Source of the DNA: Collinsella aerofaciens
Lineage (GTDB): Bacteria > Actinomycetota > Coriobacteriia > Coriobacteriales > Coriobacteriaceae
DNA length: 64,000 nucleotides
Assembly (NCBI RefSeq): GCF_015554145.1
Contig: NZ_JADNHZ010000009.1
Span: forward strand, 32,524 to 96,523
Direction of reading: 5' to 3'
How positions within the stretch are numbered: position 1 is the first letter of the stretch; each line of letters opens with the position of its first letter. Positions 1 through 8,193 of this stretch are shown here, piece after piece. The translations under genes were made by a program, and so were the position numbers. The notes below the pieces were generated by a model. It was given only the letters and a program-made list of their open reading frames with translations, did not search any database and had not been told where the DNA came from.

Positions 1-150
1 CGTGGCGTCAAGCAGTACGAGAGTGTCCTCAGCACAATGGGTGGCGGCGAATATGGTGTTCTTGGACAGGCCGGCGTGGGCGGCAGGGCGCGCCGTGCGG
101 CGGCGCTTGGAGATAGCTTCGAGTACCGTAGCGGTTTTGAGCATCAGCAT
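1..150 (-). CDS. Hypothetical protein, N-terminal 50 residues (runs off the window)
   Basis: An open frame begins at an ATG whose first base is 150 on the minus strand and stays open to the window edge. A strong Shine-Dalgarno (AAGGAGG at 156-162, minus) lies about five bases upstream, which is the main support; a second in-frame ATG follows two codons later. The visible protein starts MLMLKTATVLEAISKRRR and is rich in Ala, Thr and Arg. I do not recognise the family and the rest lies outside the window. It sits downstream of a hairpin repeat (236-268) and a possible 23-codon upstream frame. Confidence 0.55.
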   Translation of the reverse strand, partial: MLMLKTATVLEAISKRRRTARPAAHAGLSKNTIFAATHCAEDTLVLLDAT

Positions 151-235
151 AGGGTCCTCCTTGTTGAAGGGAGTTAGCGTACGTGTCGTATTTGCTTCAA
201 AAAAACCTAGATGTCGCTCACGTCATGCTTGCGAG

Positions 236-268
236 CCACCACAAAGGGGACAGGCACCTTTGTGGTGG
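236..268. repeat. Dispersed hairpin repeat type R1 (copy 1)
   Basis: A perfect 12-bp inverted repeat, CCACCACAAAGG and CCTTTGTGGTGG, around a 9-base loop containing GGACAGG. The same hairpin recurs at 36754, 37620 and 38424, always intergenic. It resembles REP-like palindromes that are non-autonomous passengers of Y1-type transposases, but no such transposase is in this window. Confidence 0.85.
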
Positions 269-291
269 TTTTGACGATCGGCTATTGGTGC

Positions 292-363
292 TTATGCGTG
301 TGCGGAGTCCTCGCGGCGTGCCGAGGGCGGCATGCAGGTTTTTCGACTATGACTGCCTTCCAT
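292..363 (-). CDS. Possible 23-aa leader peptide
   Basis: An ATG at 363 (minus) follows AAGGAGG (370-376) with six bases between, giving a 23-codon frame beginning MEGSHSRKTCMPPSARR and ending at 292. It lies between a TTGACA-containing palindrome (441-463) and the partial gene at 1-150, with an R1 hairpin in between, so it could be an upstream leader frame. The ribosome-binding site is the only strong evidence; the peptide has no recognisable domain. Confidence 0.3.
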   Translation of the reverse strand: MEGSHSRKTCMPPSARREDSAHA

Positions 364-440
364 GGCACACCTCCTTATGGACGGGCGCAGCGCGCTTTGG
401 GTATCTCGTACCCGTTTTAATCCGCCCGTATTCTTGATGA

Positions 441-463
441 GGGGGTTTGACATGTCAACCCCC
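441..463. promoter_or_regulatory. Palindrome with TTGACA on both strands, upstream of pyrE
   Basis: The core TTGACATGTCAA (447-458) is a perfect 12-bp palindrome flanked by GGGGG on the left and CCCCC on the right, with one extra T. It contains a consensus -35 hexamer on each strand and lies between pyrE (plus) and the minus-strand genes at 1-363, so it may serve as a divergent promoter or an operator. Good -10 boxes are not obvious. Confidence 0.45.
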
Positions 464-589
464 ATTGTTCGGAAAACCGTTGCCCCTGACAAAGCCTTTA
501 CAGAATGCCGTGGCCTCAAAGCGCGCCCGCATCGACGCTTCGCCTGCGCTAAACTGGAAGGCACGTACGCGATTACGAGAGGAGCCCGC

Positions 590-1270
590 ATGGAGGCTTA
601 CAAGCAAGAGTTCATCAAGTTTATGGTCGAGTCCGACGTTCTTAAATTCGGCAGCTTTACGCTCAAGAGCGGCCGTCAATCCCCGTTCTTTATGAACGCC
701 GGCGCTTACGTGACGGGCTACCAGCTCAAGAAGCTGGGCGAGTATTACGCCCAGGCTATCCACGATAACTTTGGCGACGACTTTGATGTGCTGTTTGGGC
801 CGGCCTACAAGGGTATTCCGCTGGCCGTCGTGACCGCGATTGCCTACCACGAGCTGTACGGCAAGGAGGTCAAGTACTGCTGCGACCGCAAGGAGGCCAA
901 GGACCACGGCGCCGATAAGGGCAACCTGCTGGGCTATGAGCCCCAGGACGGCGACCGCGTGGTCATGGTCGAGGACGTCACCACCAGCGGTAAGTCCATC
1001 GACGAGACCTATCCCAAGGTCAAGGCTGCTGCCGATGTCGAGATCAAGGGCCTGATCGTGTCCCTCAACCGCATGGAGGTCGGCAAGGGTGGCGTGACCA
1101 CCGCGCAGAAGGAGATCGAGGCCAAGTACGGTTTCCCCGTCGCGAGCATCGTCTCCATGGCCGAGGTCGTCGAGACCCTCTACAACCACGAGATCGACGG
1201 TAAGGTCGTCATCGACGACGAGCTCAAGACCGCCATCGACGCCTACTACGAGCAGTACGGAGTTCGTTAG
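590..1270 (+). CDS. pyrE: Orotate phosphoribosyltransferase
   Basis: Transfers the phosphoribosyl group of PRPP to orotate, making orotidine 5'-monophosphate in pyrimidine synthesis; cytoplasmic. The protein is 226 aa, normal for the family. The PRPP-binding signature VVMVEDVTTSGKS lies near residues 124-136, and GPAYKGIPLA near residues 69-78 is typical of the substrate-binding region. The frame extends upstream, but the ATG at 590 is chosen because GAGAGGAGC precedes it and MEAYKQEFIKFM is a normal PyrE start. The gene stands alone; other pyr genes are not in view. A structured repeat starts directly at its stop codon. Confidence 0.93.
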   Translation: MEAYKQEFIKFMVESDVLKFGSFTLKSGRQSPFFMNAGAYVTGYQLKKLGEYYAQAIHDNFGDDFDVLFGPAYKGIPLAVVTAIAYHELYGKEVKYCCDRKEAKDHGADKGNLLGYEPQDGDRVVMVEDVTTSGKSIDETYPKVKAAADVEIKGLIVSLNRMEVGKGGVTTAQKEIEAKYGFPVASIVSMAEVVETLYNHEIDGKVVIDDELKTAIDAYYEQYGVR

Positions 1271-1415
1271 TTACGCGGGTTTACCAACCCGCGTAAGCAC
1301 TTGACGCTGCAAACCCGCCAGAGCGGCAATCTGCCTTTCAACTTCGGCGGCATGACCAGAAGGTCAATGCCGCCTCGTTTCAAGGCACCTTGCTCGCTCT
1401 GGCGGGTTTTCGCTG
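1271..1415 (+). repeat. Structured intergenic element, copy A
   Basis: Begins at the base after the pyrE stop. Hairpin 1 is 11 bp (TTACGCGGGTT / AACCCGCGTAA, loop TACC). The linker GACGCTGC follows, then a long hairpin whose outer stem is 15 bp (AAACCCGCCAGAGCG / CGCTCTGGCGGGTTT) and whose tip is GGCATGACC-AGAA-GGTC-A-ATGCC. Five other full copies and one short copy share the layout with different but still complementary stems. No uridine tract follows, so it is not a standard terminator. Confidence 0.85.
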
Positions 1416-1454
1416 TCGTTGCCAAAACATCGGCGGTGCCGTTGCCGTGGGGGT

Positions 1455-1481
1455 ACTCATTGGGGACGTACTTAAATGAGT
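1455..1481. repeat. Dispersed repeat type R2 (copy 1)
   Basis: ACTCATT and AAATGAGT flank GGGGACGTACTT, forming a small inverted repeat. Related sequences built on TTGGGGACGTTC occur at 1594, 16401, 34065 and 50215. It lies in the pyrE to DUF1593 intergenic stretch (1271-1667), which otherwise holds only repeats. Confidence 0.7.
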
Positions 1482-1492
1482 GCCCGTAGAGT

Positions 1493-1584
1493 GAGAGTGG
1501 ATAATCTCCCGTTTTTGGTCTGTTTGCGGGCTCAAAGTGGGAGATTATCCACTCTCGTCATTTGAGTGTCCAAAAATCCTCGCT
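1493..1584. repeat. Dispersed hairpin repeat type R3 (copy 1)
   Basis: A perfect 18-bp inverted repeat, GAGAGTGGATAATCTCCC and its complement, spans 1493-1556 around a 28-base loop. It is followed by CGTCATTTGAGTG and CCAAAAATCCTC. A second copy at 8098-8191 keeps nearly all of this sequence; one stem pair differs by a compensating change (A-T to G-C). Two copies bracket the DUF1593 to DUF4038 carbohydrate block. Confidence 0.8.
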
Positions 1585-1593
1585 CGGCGAACA

Positions 1594-1645
1594 GGCGGCA
1601 CTTGGGGACGTTCCTTTTGTGCCGGCGCCTGGGGACACTCCTTGC
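1594..1645. repeat. Dispersed repeat type R2 (copy 2)
   Basis: Contains CTTGGGGACGTTCCTTTT and then CTGGGGACACTCCTTGC, two related half units. The same pair of half units recurs at 16401-16463. Confidence 0.6.
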
Positions 1646-1667
1646 CGAATGTGGGCGCCGTCGGTTG

Positions 1668-3179
1668 CTACGCGACGGTGATGGCGACCTGGGCGTAGCG
1701 GCTGCAGGGGCGCTCGGCGCGTGTCTGCACGGTGAGGGTGAGCGCGAAGCGATCGCCGGGCCGTGCGTCGGCGGGCACGACGAAAGTGGTGTCCGGCGTG
1801 CATTTTTGCCACAGCGACAGGTCTTGGGCGCCCGCATAGCTCGACGGGTCCACGGCGACATCCCAATGCGCATCGAAGCCCTTGTCGTCGGGGTCGACGA
1901 TGGTCGCTGCAAGGGCGACGCGTTCGCCGGCTACGGCACTGCGATCGGCCACAACTTCGACAACATGCGCCGGATGCGAGCAGGCTGCCGGATCATGGGC
2001 ACACCATTGCGCGCGGGCGGCAAAGTCTTCCTGATAGGCGCGCAGGTAGGGATTGGGGTTGTCGTCTGCAGGCGTGCTGATGGCGGCAAAAACGGTGGGT
2101 GCGTCTGCATCGGGGCGCCCATCATGAAACATGCGGCCGAGTAGCGTATCGAAGTCGGGGTCGTCGATACCGCGCAGGCCAAACGGCAGCAGCGGAATAT
2201 AGGTCATGCTGTCGCCTTCGGCCATAAAGTCGCCGCGCTCAAACTGCATCGCGGGCATGCCCTCCAGGCCCCAATCCAGACGGGCATGCTTGCCAAACTG
2301 AAAGCGCTCGGGCTCGTTTTCGTAGACCTTGCCATCGCCATAGAGCATATAGCGCGCCATGAGGGGGCCGTTTCCCTGCGTGAGATTCTGCTCGGGCCAA
2401 GGGGCCTTAAATAGCGGCAGCGTATCGGGCTGAGCCGTCTTGGCGTCGATATAGCCGCCGTACCTATAGGGCACGCGCCAAAAGACGAGCTCGGGAAAGA
2501 TTTCGCGTCCATGGTCGAGCCATGAGTTGTCCTGCCCTACGCCATCGGCAACACCCATCACGCGCACCTTCTGATGGACCCTCTGCTGCACGGCGGGCCA
2601 CTCGGGTGTGTTCTGCCATTGTTCGGCGATGGACATGAGGGCGCGAACGATAGTGTTCATACCGCCCCAGGAAAGGAGCCACAGCGCGCGGGGGTCATCA
2701 TCCATGATGGCGTTGGCGATGACGCGCGAACCGGGCGTTTCCTCGCGTACGTCGCCCTCAAAGGCGGCGTTGCCCATATAGGTGCGCTCGATCATCTGAG
2801 CGGGCGTGGGGAAGGACGGCTCGCCGGCGGCAGCGGCATTGGCCTGCAGCTGCGGCCAGGCCTGGGCATACTCGTTGCTCCACAGGCTTTCGATCCAACC
2901 CTTGGGGAATGGGCGGTACTCCATGAGCGAGCCAGCTTCGGGGTCGGGCTCGTGCGGAACGACGTCCCAGGTATAGGAGCGCACGCCTTTGGTCCGCCAA
3001 TGCGGATTCACCTCGCCCAGCGTATGGACACCATCGCCAAGAAAGTGATATTGCGAAGCCGTGTACACCACAGCCTGCACATCGAGCACATTGAGATACA
3101 GAGCCAAATGAACCAGAGAGTTCATATCATCGACTTCCATATCGGTGGTAACAATCACTCGAGTCAAATTCTGAGACAT
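1668..3179 (-). CDS. DUF1593 nucleoside-hydrolase-like protein
   Basis: A 503-aa protein of the DUF1593 (Sde182-like) family, whose N-terminal domain resembles inosine-uridine nucleoside hydrolases. The motif VIVTTDMEVDDMNSLVHLAL near residues 8-27 matches the Asp-rich calcium-binding loop of that fold. The C-terminal ~120 residues look like the beta-rich Sde182-type module. The natural substrate of the family is not settled; glycoside or nucleoside hydrolysis is likely. I chose the ATG at 3179 (MSQNLTR) over longer starts because GGAG precedes it and the family motif begins at once. No signal peptide is seen, so it is probably cytoplasmic. It is 71 bases behind the esterase gene and likely co-transcribed with it. 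Confidence 0.78.
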   Translation of the reverse strand: MSQNLTRVIVTTDMEVDDMNSLVHLALYLNVLDVQAVVYTASQYHFLGDGVHTLGEVNPHWRTKGVRSYTWDVVPHEPDPEAGSLMEYRPFPKGWIESLWSNEYAQAWPQLQANAAAAGEPSFPTPAQMIERTYMGNAAFEGDVREETPGSRVIANAIMDDDPRALWLLSWGGMNTIVRALMSIAEQWQNTPEWPAVQQRVHQKVRVMGVADGVGQDNSWLDHGREIFPELVFWRVPYRYGGYIDAKTAQPDTLPLFKAPWPEQNLTQGNGPLMARYMLYGDGKVYENEPERFQFGKHARLDWGLEGMPAMQFERGDFMAEGDSMTYIPLLPFGLRGIDDPDFDTLLGRMFHDGRPDADAPTVFAAISTPADDNPNPYLRAYQEDFAARAQWCAHDPAACSHPAHVVEVVADRSAVAGERVALAATIVDPDDKGFDAHWDVAVDPSSYAGAQDLSLWQKCTPDTTFVVPADARPGDRFALTLTVQTRAERPCSRYAQVAITVA

Positions 3180-3250
3180 AGGAACAACTCCAACCAAGAT
3201 TTTTTTCAGCCAGTTACGCGCAAGGCAAGACGGGGCACCCGATGGAATGG

Positions 3251-4588
3251 TTACCTCGAAACCCTGGCCGACCACTCCCAGCAGCCCACCGGCTCGCCGT
3301 CGATGAGTACGTTGCCCCCGTCGAAGTCTTGATAACACAGGTCGTTGAACTGGTGGATCCACACGCCGTGGTTGAATATCTTTTTGGCCGAGCCGTCGGC
3401 CTCGCGGTACACGCCGGTCAGGTCCTCGACATGGCTAAAGTAGGTGAGGTGCACGTTGGCGCCGGCATCACGCAGGCGCGCCGTGAGCGGCAGCACCGTC
3501 TGCTGCGGGCACACGAGCTCGTCGCCCTTGGAGTGCGTAAACCACAGCGGCGTCTTGGAGAGTGCGGCCACGTCCTCGTCCGTGGCGTTGTACCACGGCG
3601 CGCAGCAGGGAAGGCCCGCGGCGAAGAAATCGGGGTAGTCGGCGCACAGGCGCAGGGTCATAAAGCCGCCGTTGGAAAGGCCGGCGACCACGATGCGATC
3701 GGTGTCGATGCGGTCGGCATGCTCGGCGACAAACTCGTCGATGAGCGCCTTGAGCACGGGGGAGTAGATGCTCTGGTTGGAGCGACCGAGCTGCTCGACG
3801 CCGTTGTCCATCCAAAACGTGGGCGACTGCGGCACGAGCACCCAGACAAAGCCGCCAAAGTAGCGCTGGATCTGCTTTTGCGAGAGCGCTGTCACGCGAT
3901 TGCCGGTGTAGGCACGCGTCGCGCCCTCGCCCTGTGTGGTGCCCTTGCCCTCGCCGGCGCCGTGCAGGTACACGATCAGTGGCGCCTTCTCGACGGCGGG
4001 CGTGTCCTTGGGCGCAAACGGGTTGAAGAGCGCGGAGTCAGCGGGCTCAAAGCTCGGCTCAAAATAGCCGTACTCGAGTGCGATGCCGTCGACGGGCGTC
4101 TGCTGCACGGCGTTATGCCAGCCCTTGAGCGCGGGACAGATGTCGCCGCGGCTGCGATCGAAGACGAGGCCCGCGGTGGGGTCGTCGCCGTCTTCGCCCG
4201 GGAGCGCCACAAGCTGCGTCACGTGCAGGTGGTTCTCTATATAGCGCGAACCCAGCACGCCACCCTCGATCTCTTTGGTGAGACGCACCTCGGGCGTCTC
4301 GAGCGCTACGTGTGTGCCCTTGGGCAGGCGCTGACCGTTCTCATCGCAGGGGTAGGCGGCGAGCACCGGCACGTAGCCCACGGAGGGCGCCGCGTGATCG
4401 GCCCCGTGCTCCTTGCGCATCAGGACCTCGCCCGTGCGCTCATGGCGGGCACAGTAGATATTGAACGTGTGCTCGTTCACGTCGTTGGCGCGCACAACGC
4501 ACGGCAGGTCGAGCACCACTTTGTTGATCCAGGGGCCAAAATCGCCCAGCGTGGTGACGGTTGCGTAGGTACACGATTTGAGTTCCAT
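3251..4588 (-). CDS. Alpha/beta-hydrolase (carbohydrate esterase or peptidase type)
   Basis: A 445-aa alpha/beta-hydrolase. The N-terminal ~190 residues form an extra domain of unclear role. The hydrolase core follows, with an oxyanion-region motif LIVYLHGAGEG near residues 202-212, the nucleophile elbow GLSNGG near residues 303-308, and a candidate catalytic His in YFSHVEDL near residue 386. These features fit esterases of the CE1/PHB-depolymerase type. No signal peptide is visible. AAAGGAG precedes the ATG at 4588. It leads a minus-strand pair with the DUF1593 gene, divergent from the PTS gene at 5076, and the shared intergenic region carries several palindromes. This suggests deacylation of a sugar brought in by that system; the substrate is unknown. 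Confidence 0.75.
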   Translation of the reverse strand: MELKSCTYATVTTLGDFGPWINKVVLDLPCVVRANDVNEHTFNIYCARHERTGEVLMRKEHGADHAAPSVGYVPVLAAYPCDENGQRLPKGTHVALETPEVRLTKEIEGGVLGSRYIENHLHVTQLVALPGEDGDDPTAGLVFDRSRGDICPALKGWHNAVQQTPVDGIALEYGYFEPSFEPADSALFNPFAPKDTPAVEKAPLIVYLHGAGEGKGTTQGEGATRAYTGNRVTALSQKQIQRYFGGFVWVLVPQSPTFWMDNGVEQLGRSNQSIYSPVLKALIDEFVAEHADRIDTDRIVVAGLSNGGFMTLRLCADYPDFFAAGLPCCAPWYNATDEDVAALSKTPLWFTHSKGDELVCPQQTVLPLTARLRDAGANVHLTYFSHVEDLTGVYREADGSAKKIFNHGVWIHQFNDLCYQDFDGGNVLIDGEPVGCWEWSARVSR

Positions 4589-4635
4589 GAGCTACTCCTT
4601 TGTGCCGCAAGTACTAAACAAGGGCGGCAATACAG

Positions 4636-4971
4636 ACTAAACATGTTTAGTTTAATGCAGAACTGTAGAATGAGCAGATGAACTCGGTAAACGGTAAAAC
4701 TGAACACGCAATGAACTACTAAACATATGTTTACTATTAACTAGCAGGACTATTGTTGATGAGCTAGCTCGTTACAAAGGTGTTTATCAAAATAAAAGCC
4801 CACGTAAATAGCCATATATCAATATCGGGTCAAATAGACGATCTTCTACCGTCTAAATACGCTTACCCCCGATTTCCTACCGTTCACCGGACTCCAGACG
4901 GCAAAATTGCCACAAATCAGGCACTCCGTGTAAACTAAAGCCCGTAAACGTTCAGTAAACAAATTGTTTAC
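4636..4971. promoter_or_regulatory. Cluster of TAAAC palindromes between the esterase and PTS genes
   Basis: The 487-base gap (4589-5075) contains three palindromes of related sequence: ACTAAACATGTTTAGT (4636-4651), TAAACATATGTTTA (4720-4733) and GTAAACAAATTGTTTAC (4955-4971). Single GTAAAC half sites occur at about 4686 and 4943, and GTAAAC also occurs at 9090 before the RpiR gene. The region is AT-rich compared with its neighbours. I infer operator sites for a regulator of the two divergent transcripts; the RpiR or AraC protein nearby is a candidate. Confidence 0.55.
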
Positions 4972-5075
4972 GACAGCGTATCCAAGGGTTCGGCAACCGT
5001 AAGGGGTTATAGTCGCCGAGCCAAAGGCGTGCTTACACAAGCGAGTAGGCACACGAAGATATGGGGAGGGGTCCC

Positions 5076-6503
5076 ATGGCAGTAGATAACAAGCAGATTG
5101 CCACCGATGTCCTCGAGCTCGTGGGCGGTGCGGAGAATGTTACCGTCGCCACCAACTGCATGACGCGCTTGCGTCTGACGCTCAAGGATAACAGCAAGGC
5201 CGACGTGGAGAAGATCAAGAAGGTCAAGGGTGTTCTGGGTTGCCAGTTCGCCGGCAGCCAGCTCCAGGTCATCATCGGCCAGAACGTGCCCAAGGTGCTC
5301 ACCGAGTTCGTCGCCATCTCCGGCGTCAAGCAGGGTGCCGCCGTTGACGAGAATCTCGATGCTCCCAAGGAGAAGTTCGAGCTCAAGAACCTGCCCAACA
5401 TCATCCTCGACTATCTGTCGGGCTCCATGACCCAGCTGATCCCGCTGCTCATGGCCGGCGGTCTGTTCCGCACCATCGCGGCTGTCCTTGGCCCCACCAT
5501 GCTGGGCGTTTTTTCGGACACGGACCCGACTTATACGTTCCTCTACACCACACTGTATGAGGCCACGTTTACGTTTATCCCGATCTACCTGGGTTATGCT
5601 GCGGCTAAGAAGCTCGGCGCCAGCCCCGTTCTCGGCATGCTTCTCGGCGGTGCCCTTATGGCCCCGTCCGTGGTGAGCGTCGCCACCCAGGAGGGCGGCG
5701 GAATCATCTCGGTCTACGGCATCCAGATCGCCGCTGCCAACTATCAGCAGTCCGTCCTGCCGATCATCCTTTCGGTGCCGGTCCTCTACTTCATCGAGAA
5801 GTTCTTTAAGAAGGTCATGCCCGACGTGCTCTCCACGGTCTTCACGCCGTTCTGCACCATGATCGTCACGATTCCCATTGCTTTTATCGTCCTCGCTCCG
5901 ATCGGCAACGAGCTCGGCAGCCTCATCGCCAACATTCTTTTCGGGCTTGCTGACCTTGGCGGCATCGGTATCCTGATCGTGATGGCCATCCTCGGCGCCT
6001 TCTGGCAGCTCTTCGTGGTCTGCGGTATGCACATGCCCGTTATCCTGCTCGCTCAGGTGCAGATCATCGCTGCTGGCTACGATCCCTTCGTCTTTGTTTC
6101 CACTAACTGCGCTATGGCCGCTGTCTGGGGCTGCGCCTTCGGTGCCTTCCTCAAGATGAAGAACGCTGACGAGAAGAGTCTTGCCCTGGGCTACGTCATC
6201 TCCGCCATCGCCGGCGGCGTCACCGAGCCCGCGCTCTTCGGTATCCTCATGCGCTTCCGCCGCACCATGCTCGGCATGTTCATCGGCGGTGCCATCGGCG
6301 CTGTGTTCTCGGGCCTCATGGGCGTCACCTATTACCTCGCAGGCGGTGCCTCCAACTTCCTGGTCTTCACCAACTATCTGCAAGGTGGCCAGATGAACAC
6401 CGTCTGGGCTATCGTCGGTATGGCAATCTCCTTTGCTATTGCCGCTGCCGTCGTCTTTGTCACCGGCTTCTCCAAGGAGGAGCTCGCCGAGATGGAGGCC
6501 TAG
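5076..6503 (+). CDS. PTS transporter subunit EIIBC, glucose/beta-glucoside family
   Basis: Membrane permease and phosphorylation subunit of a phosphotransferase system, 475 aa. Residues 1-85 form the EIIB domain with the phospho-accepting Cys28 in ATNCMTRLRLTL. Residues ~100-470 form the EIIC domain with about ten membrane segments; GGVTEPALFGI (near 378-388) is the usual EIIC signature. There is no fused EIIA, so the free EIIA-Glc at 14892 is the obvious partner. The ATG at 5076 is chosen over the in-frame one at 5061 because GGGGAGGGG lies between them. Sugar specificity cannot be read from sequence; aryl or beta-glucoside-like disaccharides are plausible given the GH1 6-phospho-glucosidase 7 kb downstream. 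Confidence 0.87.
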   Translation: MAVDNKQIATDVLELVGGAENVTVATNCMTRLRLTLKDNSKADVEKIKKVKGVLGCQFAGSQLQVIIGQNVPKVLTEFVAISGVKQGAAVDENLDAPKEKFELKNLPNIILDYLSGSMTQLIPLLMAGGLFRTIAAVLGPTMLGVFSDTDPTYTFLYTTLYEATFTFIPIYLGYAAAKKLGASPVLGMLLGGALMAPSVVSVATQEGGGIISVYGIQIAAANYQQSVLPIILSVPVLYFIEKFFKKVMPDVLSTVFTPFCTMIVTIPIAFIVLAPIGNELGSLIANILFGLADLGGIGILIVMAILGAFWQLFVVCGMHMPVILLAQVQIIAAGYDPFVFVSTNCAMAAVWGCAFGAFLKMKNADEKSLALGYVISAIAGGVTEPALFGILMRFRRTMLGMFIGGAIGAVFSGLMGVTYYLAGGASNFLVFTNYLQGGQMNTVWAIVGMAISFAIAAAVVFVTGFSKEELAEMEA

Positions 6504-6532
6504 TCGCCCCAGCCTTGGTCTAAATAAGACCC

Positions 6533-6590
6533 CCTACACGACAGGGCTCCGCTTGGCATAAGCCCGGCGGGGCCTTCCTGTAGACTTTTT
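6533..6590 (+). terminator. Probable terminator after the PTS gene
   Basis: GGCTCCGC (6545-6552) pairs with GCGGGGCC (6567-6574), followed by TTCCTGTAGACTTTTT. The T-run is displaced from the stem, so termination may be partial. The rest of the gap to 6730 shows nothing else clear. Confidence 0.45.
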
Positions 6591-6729
6591 AGGAGAGACG
6601 TAAGGGCCCTGTGCTTCGCGTGCGTTCAATTTGAGCTGAGCAACTGCAGCCGCAGACCCTACTGTGATAATGCGGCAGGCGACTTCTTTACCTCCCTCCT
6701 AGCAAGTCTCCCCAAGAGAAAGGTGCCAT

Positions 6730-8043
6730 ATGAGCTTGGGAAAACTGACCGTCAATACCCGTGAGGACGGGTTCCTCTGCGACGGCAAACCATTCTTTTG
6801 GTTTGCCGATACGTGCTGGAGTGCCTTTACGAGCATCACCGAGAACGATTGGGATTACTACCTCACCCGCCGTGCCGAGCAGGGTATGAACGTACTGCAG
6901 ATCAATACCCTTCCGCAGTGGGACCGCTGCCTGCCCGACCTGGGCATTTGGCCCTATGCGAGCGAGGACGGCGTGCACTTTGATTGGAGTGCACCCAACC
7001 AGGAGTACTGGGACCGCGCCCGCCGCATGTGCCAGGCAGCCGTGGAGCACGGCATTCGCCCGGCGCTCGTGCTCATGTGGTGCAACTACGTGCCCGGTAC
7101 CTGGGGCTCCGTGATCGCCGAGCGCCTGGGTGCCGAGGTCATGCCGCGCGAGGAGGTTCGCGCCCACGTTGCCCGCGTCGTCGAGAACCTGGGCGAGTTC
7201 GACCCCGTCTACGTGGTGACAGGCGACACCGACTTTAAGACCGACGAGGCTATCGCCTATTACGGGGATGCACTCGACGAGGTCACCAAGCTGGCTCCCG
7301 AGTCCTTGCACACCATGCATATCAACCGTGGCAACCGCGCCCTGCCCGAGCAGTTTGCCGATCGCTTGGACTTCTACATGTTCCAGCCCGGCCACAACTA
7401 TAGCGGTCAGGAGGAAGCTTGGAAGCTGCCCGAGGATTTTCGCGCGCAGTATCCCAAAAAGCCGATGGTCAATTCCGAGCCCTGCTACGAGCAAATGGGC
7501 GCGAGCCGCAACGTGTACTGGCGTTTTACCGCGCAGGATTGCCGTGCAAGCGTGTGGTCGAGCATCCTGGCCGGTGCCTCGGCGGGCATTACCTACGGTG
7601 CGCACGGCGTGTGGAACTGGCAGACCTCTCAGAGCCGTGGCAGCGCCCTTGGCGAGGGCTTTGACATGCCGTTCCGCTGGCAAGAGTGCCTGCAGTTTGC
7701 GGGCGTGTGGGACTTTGGCCTGATCGAGCACGTGCTGCGCGGCCTGGGTGCCACGAGCGCGGATGGGGCGGTAGCTGTTGAACCCGCGCAGGAGTTGCTC
7801 GACGACGCACGCGAGGCCATCCGCGTGGCGCGCGTGGGCGAACGCGTGGTGGTCTATCTGCCGAGGACCACGTCCGTCAAGCTCAAACTCGAGGGCGGCA
7901 CCACCGCCTGGAATGCTGTGGCGTTTGACCTAGAGAACAAGCGCGTGGCAAACCTGCCGGTTGTGCCCGTCGACGGTGCCGTGCGCGTGGCCCAGCATCC
8001 CTTCGAGCACGATGCACTCCTGGTGGTCTCGCCCGCTCAGTAG
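6730..8043 (+). CDS. DUF4038 (apiosidase-like) glycoside hydrolase
   Basis: A 437-aa (beta/alpha)8-barrel glycosidase of the DUF4038 family, which includes GH140 apiosidases. The opening DGKPFFWFADTCWSAF (near residues 18-33) and GMNVLQINTLPQWD (near 53-66) are typical of the family's first barrel strands. VNSEPCYEQMG near residue 250 holds a Glu that may be catalytic. A short C-terminal beta domain follows residue ~345. No signal peptide is present, so the enzyme acts in the cytoplasm on imported sugar. AGAGAAAGGTG precedes the ATG. It lies 226 bases after the PTS gene in the same direction. Apiosidase activity is only a family-level guess. Confidence 0.78.
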   Translation: MSLGKLTVNTREDGFLCDGKPFFWFADTCWSAFTSITENDWDYYLTRRAEQGMNVLQINTLPQWDRCLPDLGIWPYASEDGVHFDWSAPNQEYWDRARRMCQAAVEHGIRPALVLMWCNYVPGTWGSVIAERLGAEVMPREEVRAHVARVVENLGEFDPVYVVTGDTDFKTDEAIAYYGDALDEVTKLAPESLHTMHINRGNRALPEQFADRLDFYMFQPGHNYSGQEEAWKLPEDFRAQYPKKPMVNSEPCYEQMGASRNVYWRFTAQDCRASVWSSILAGASAGITYGAHGVWNWQTSQSRGSALGEGFDMPFRWQECLQFAGVWDFGLIEHVLRGLGATSADGAVAVEPAQELLDDAREAIRVARVGERVVVYLPRTTSVKLKLEGGTTAWNAVAFDLENKRVANLPVVPVDGAVRVAQHPFEHDALLVVSPAQ

Positions 8044-8097
8044 CGCGCGGTTCCAACGCGACCGGCGGCAAAAAGGCCCGAGTAACGACTACAGAAT

Positions 8098-8191
8098 GAG
8101 GGTGGATAATCTCCCGTTTTTTGCCTGTGTACGGGCTCAAAGTGGGAGATTATCCACCCTCGTCATTTAAGTGACCAAAAATCCTCTCTCG
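8098..8191. repeat. Dispersed hairpin repeat type R3 (copy 2)
   Basis: An 18-bp perfect inverted repeat, GAGGGTGGATAATCTCCC and its complement (8098-8161), followed by CGTCATTTAAGTG and CCAAAAATCCTC. It matches the copy at 1493-1584. It lies between the convergent ends of the DUF4038 and RpiR genes and could act as a bidirectional terminator, though no clear T-tract follows. Confidence 0.8.
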
Positions 8192-8193
8192 TT

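Noticed and set aside
2..274. 90-aa frame on the plus strand at the window start
   Set aside because: No ribosome-binding site, and it overlaps the well-supported minus-strand start at 150; codon pattern looks like an antisense shadow.
1271..1415. Reading the structured element as a plain rho-independent terminator
   Set aside because: No T-tract after the long stem, and the conserved linker, double-hairpin layout and conserved tip exceed what a terminator needs.
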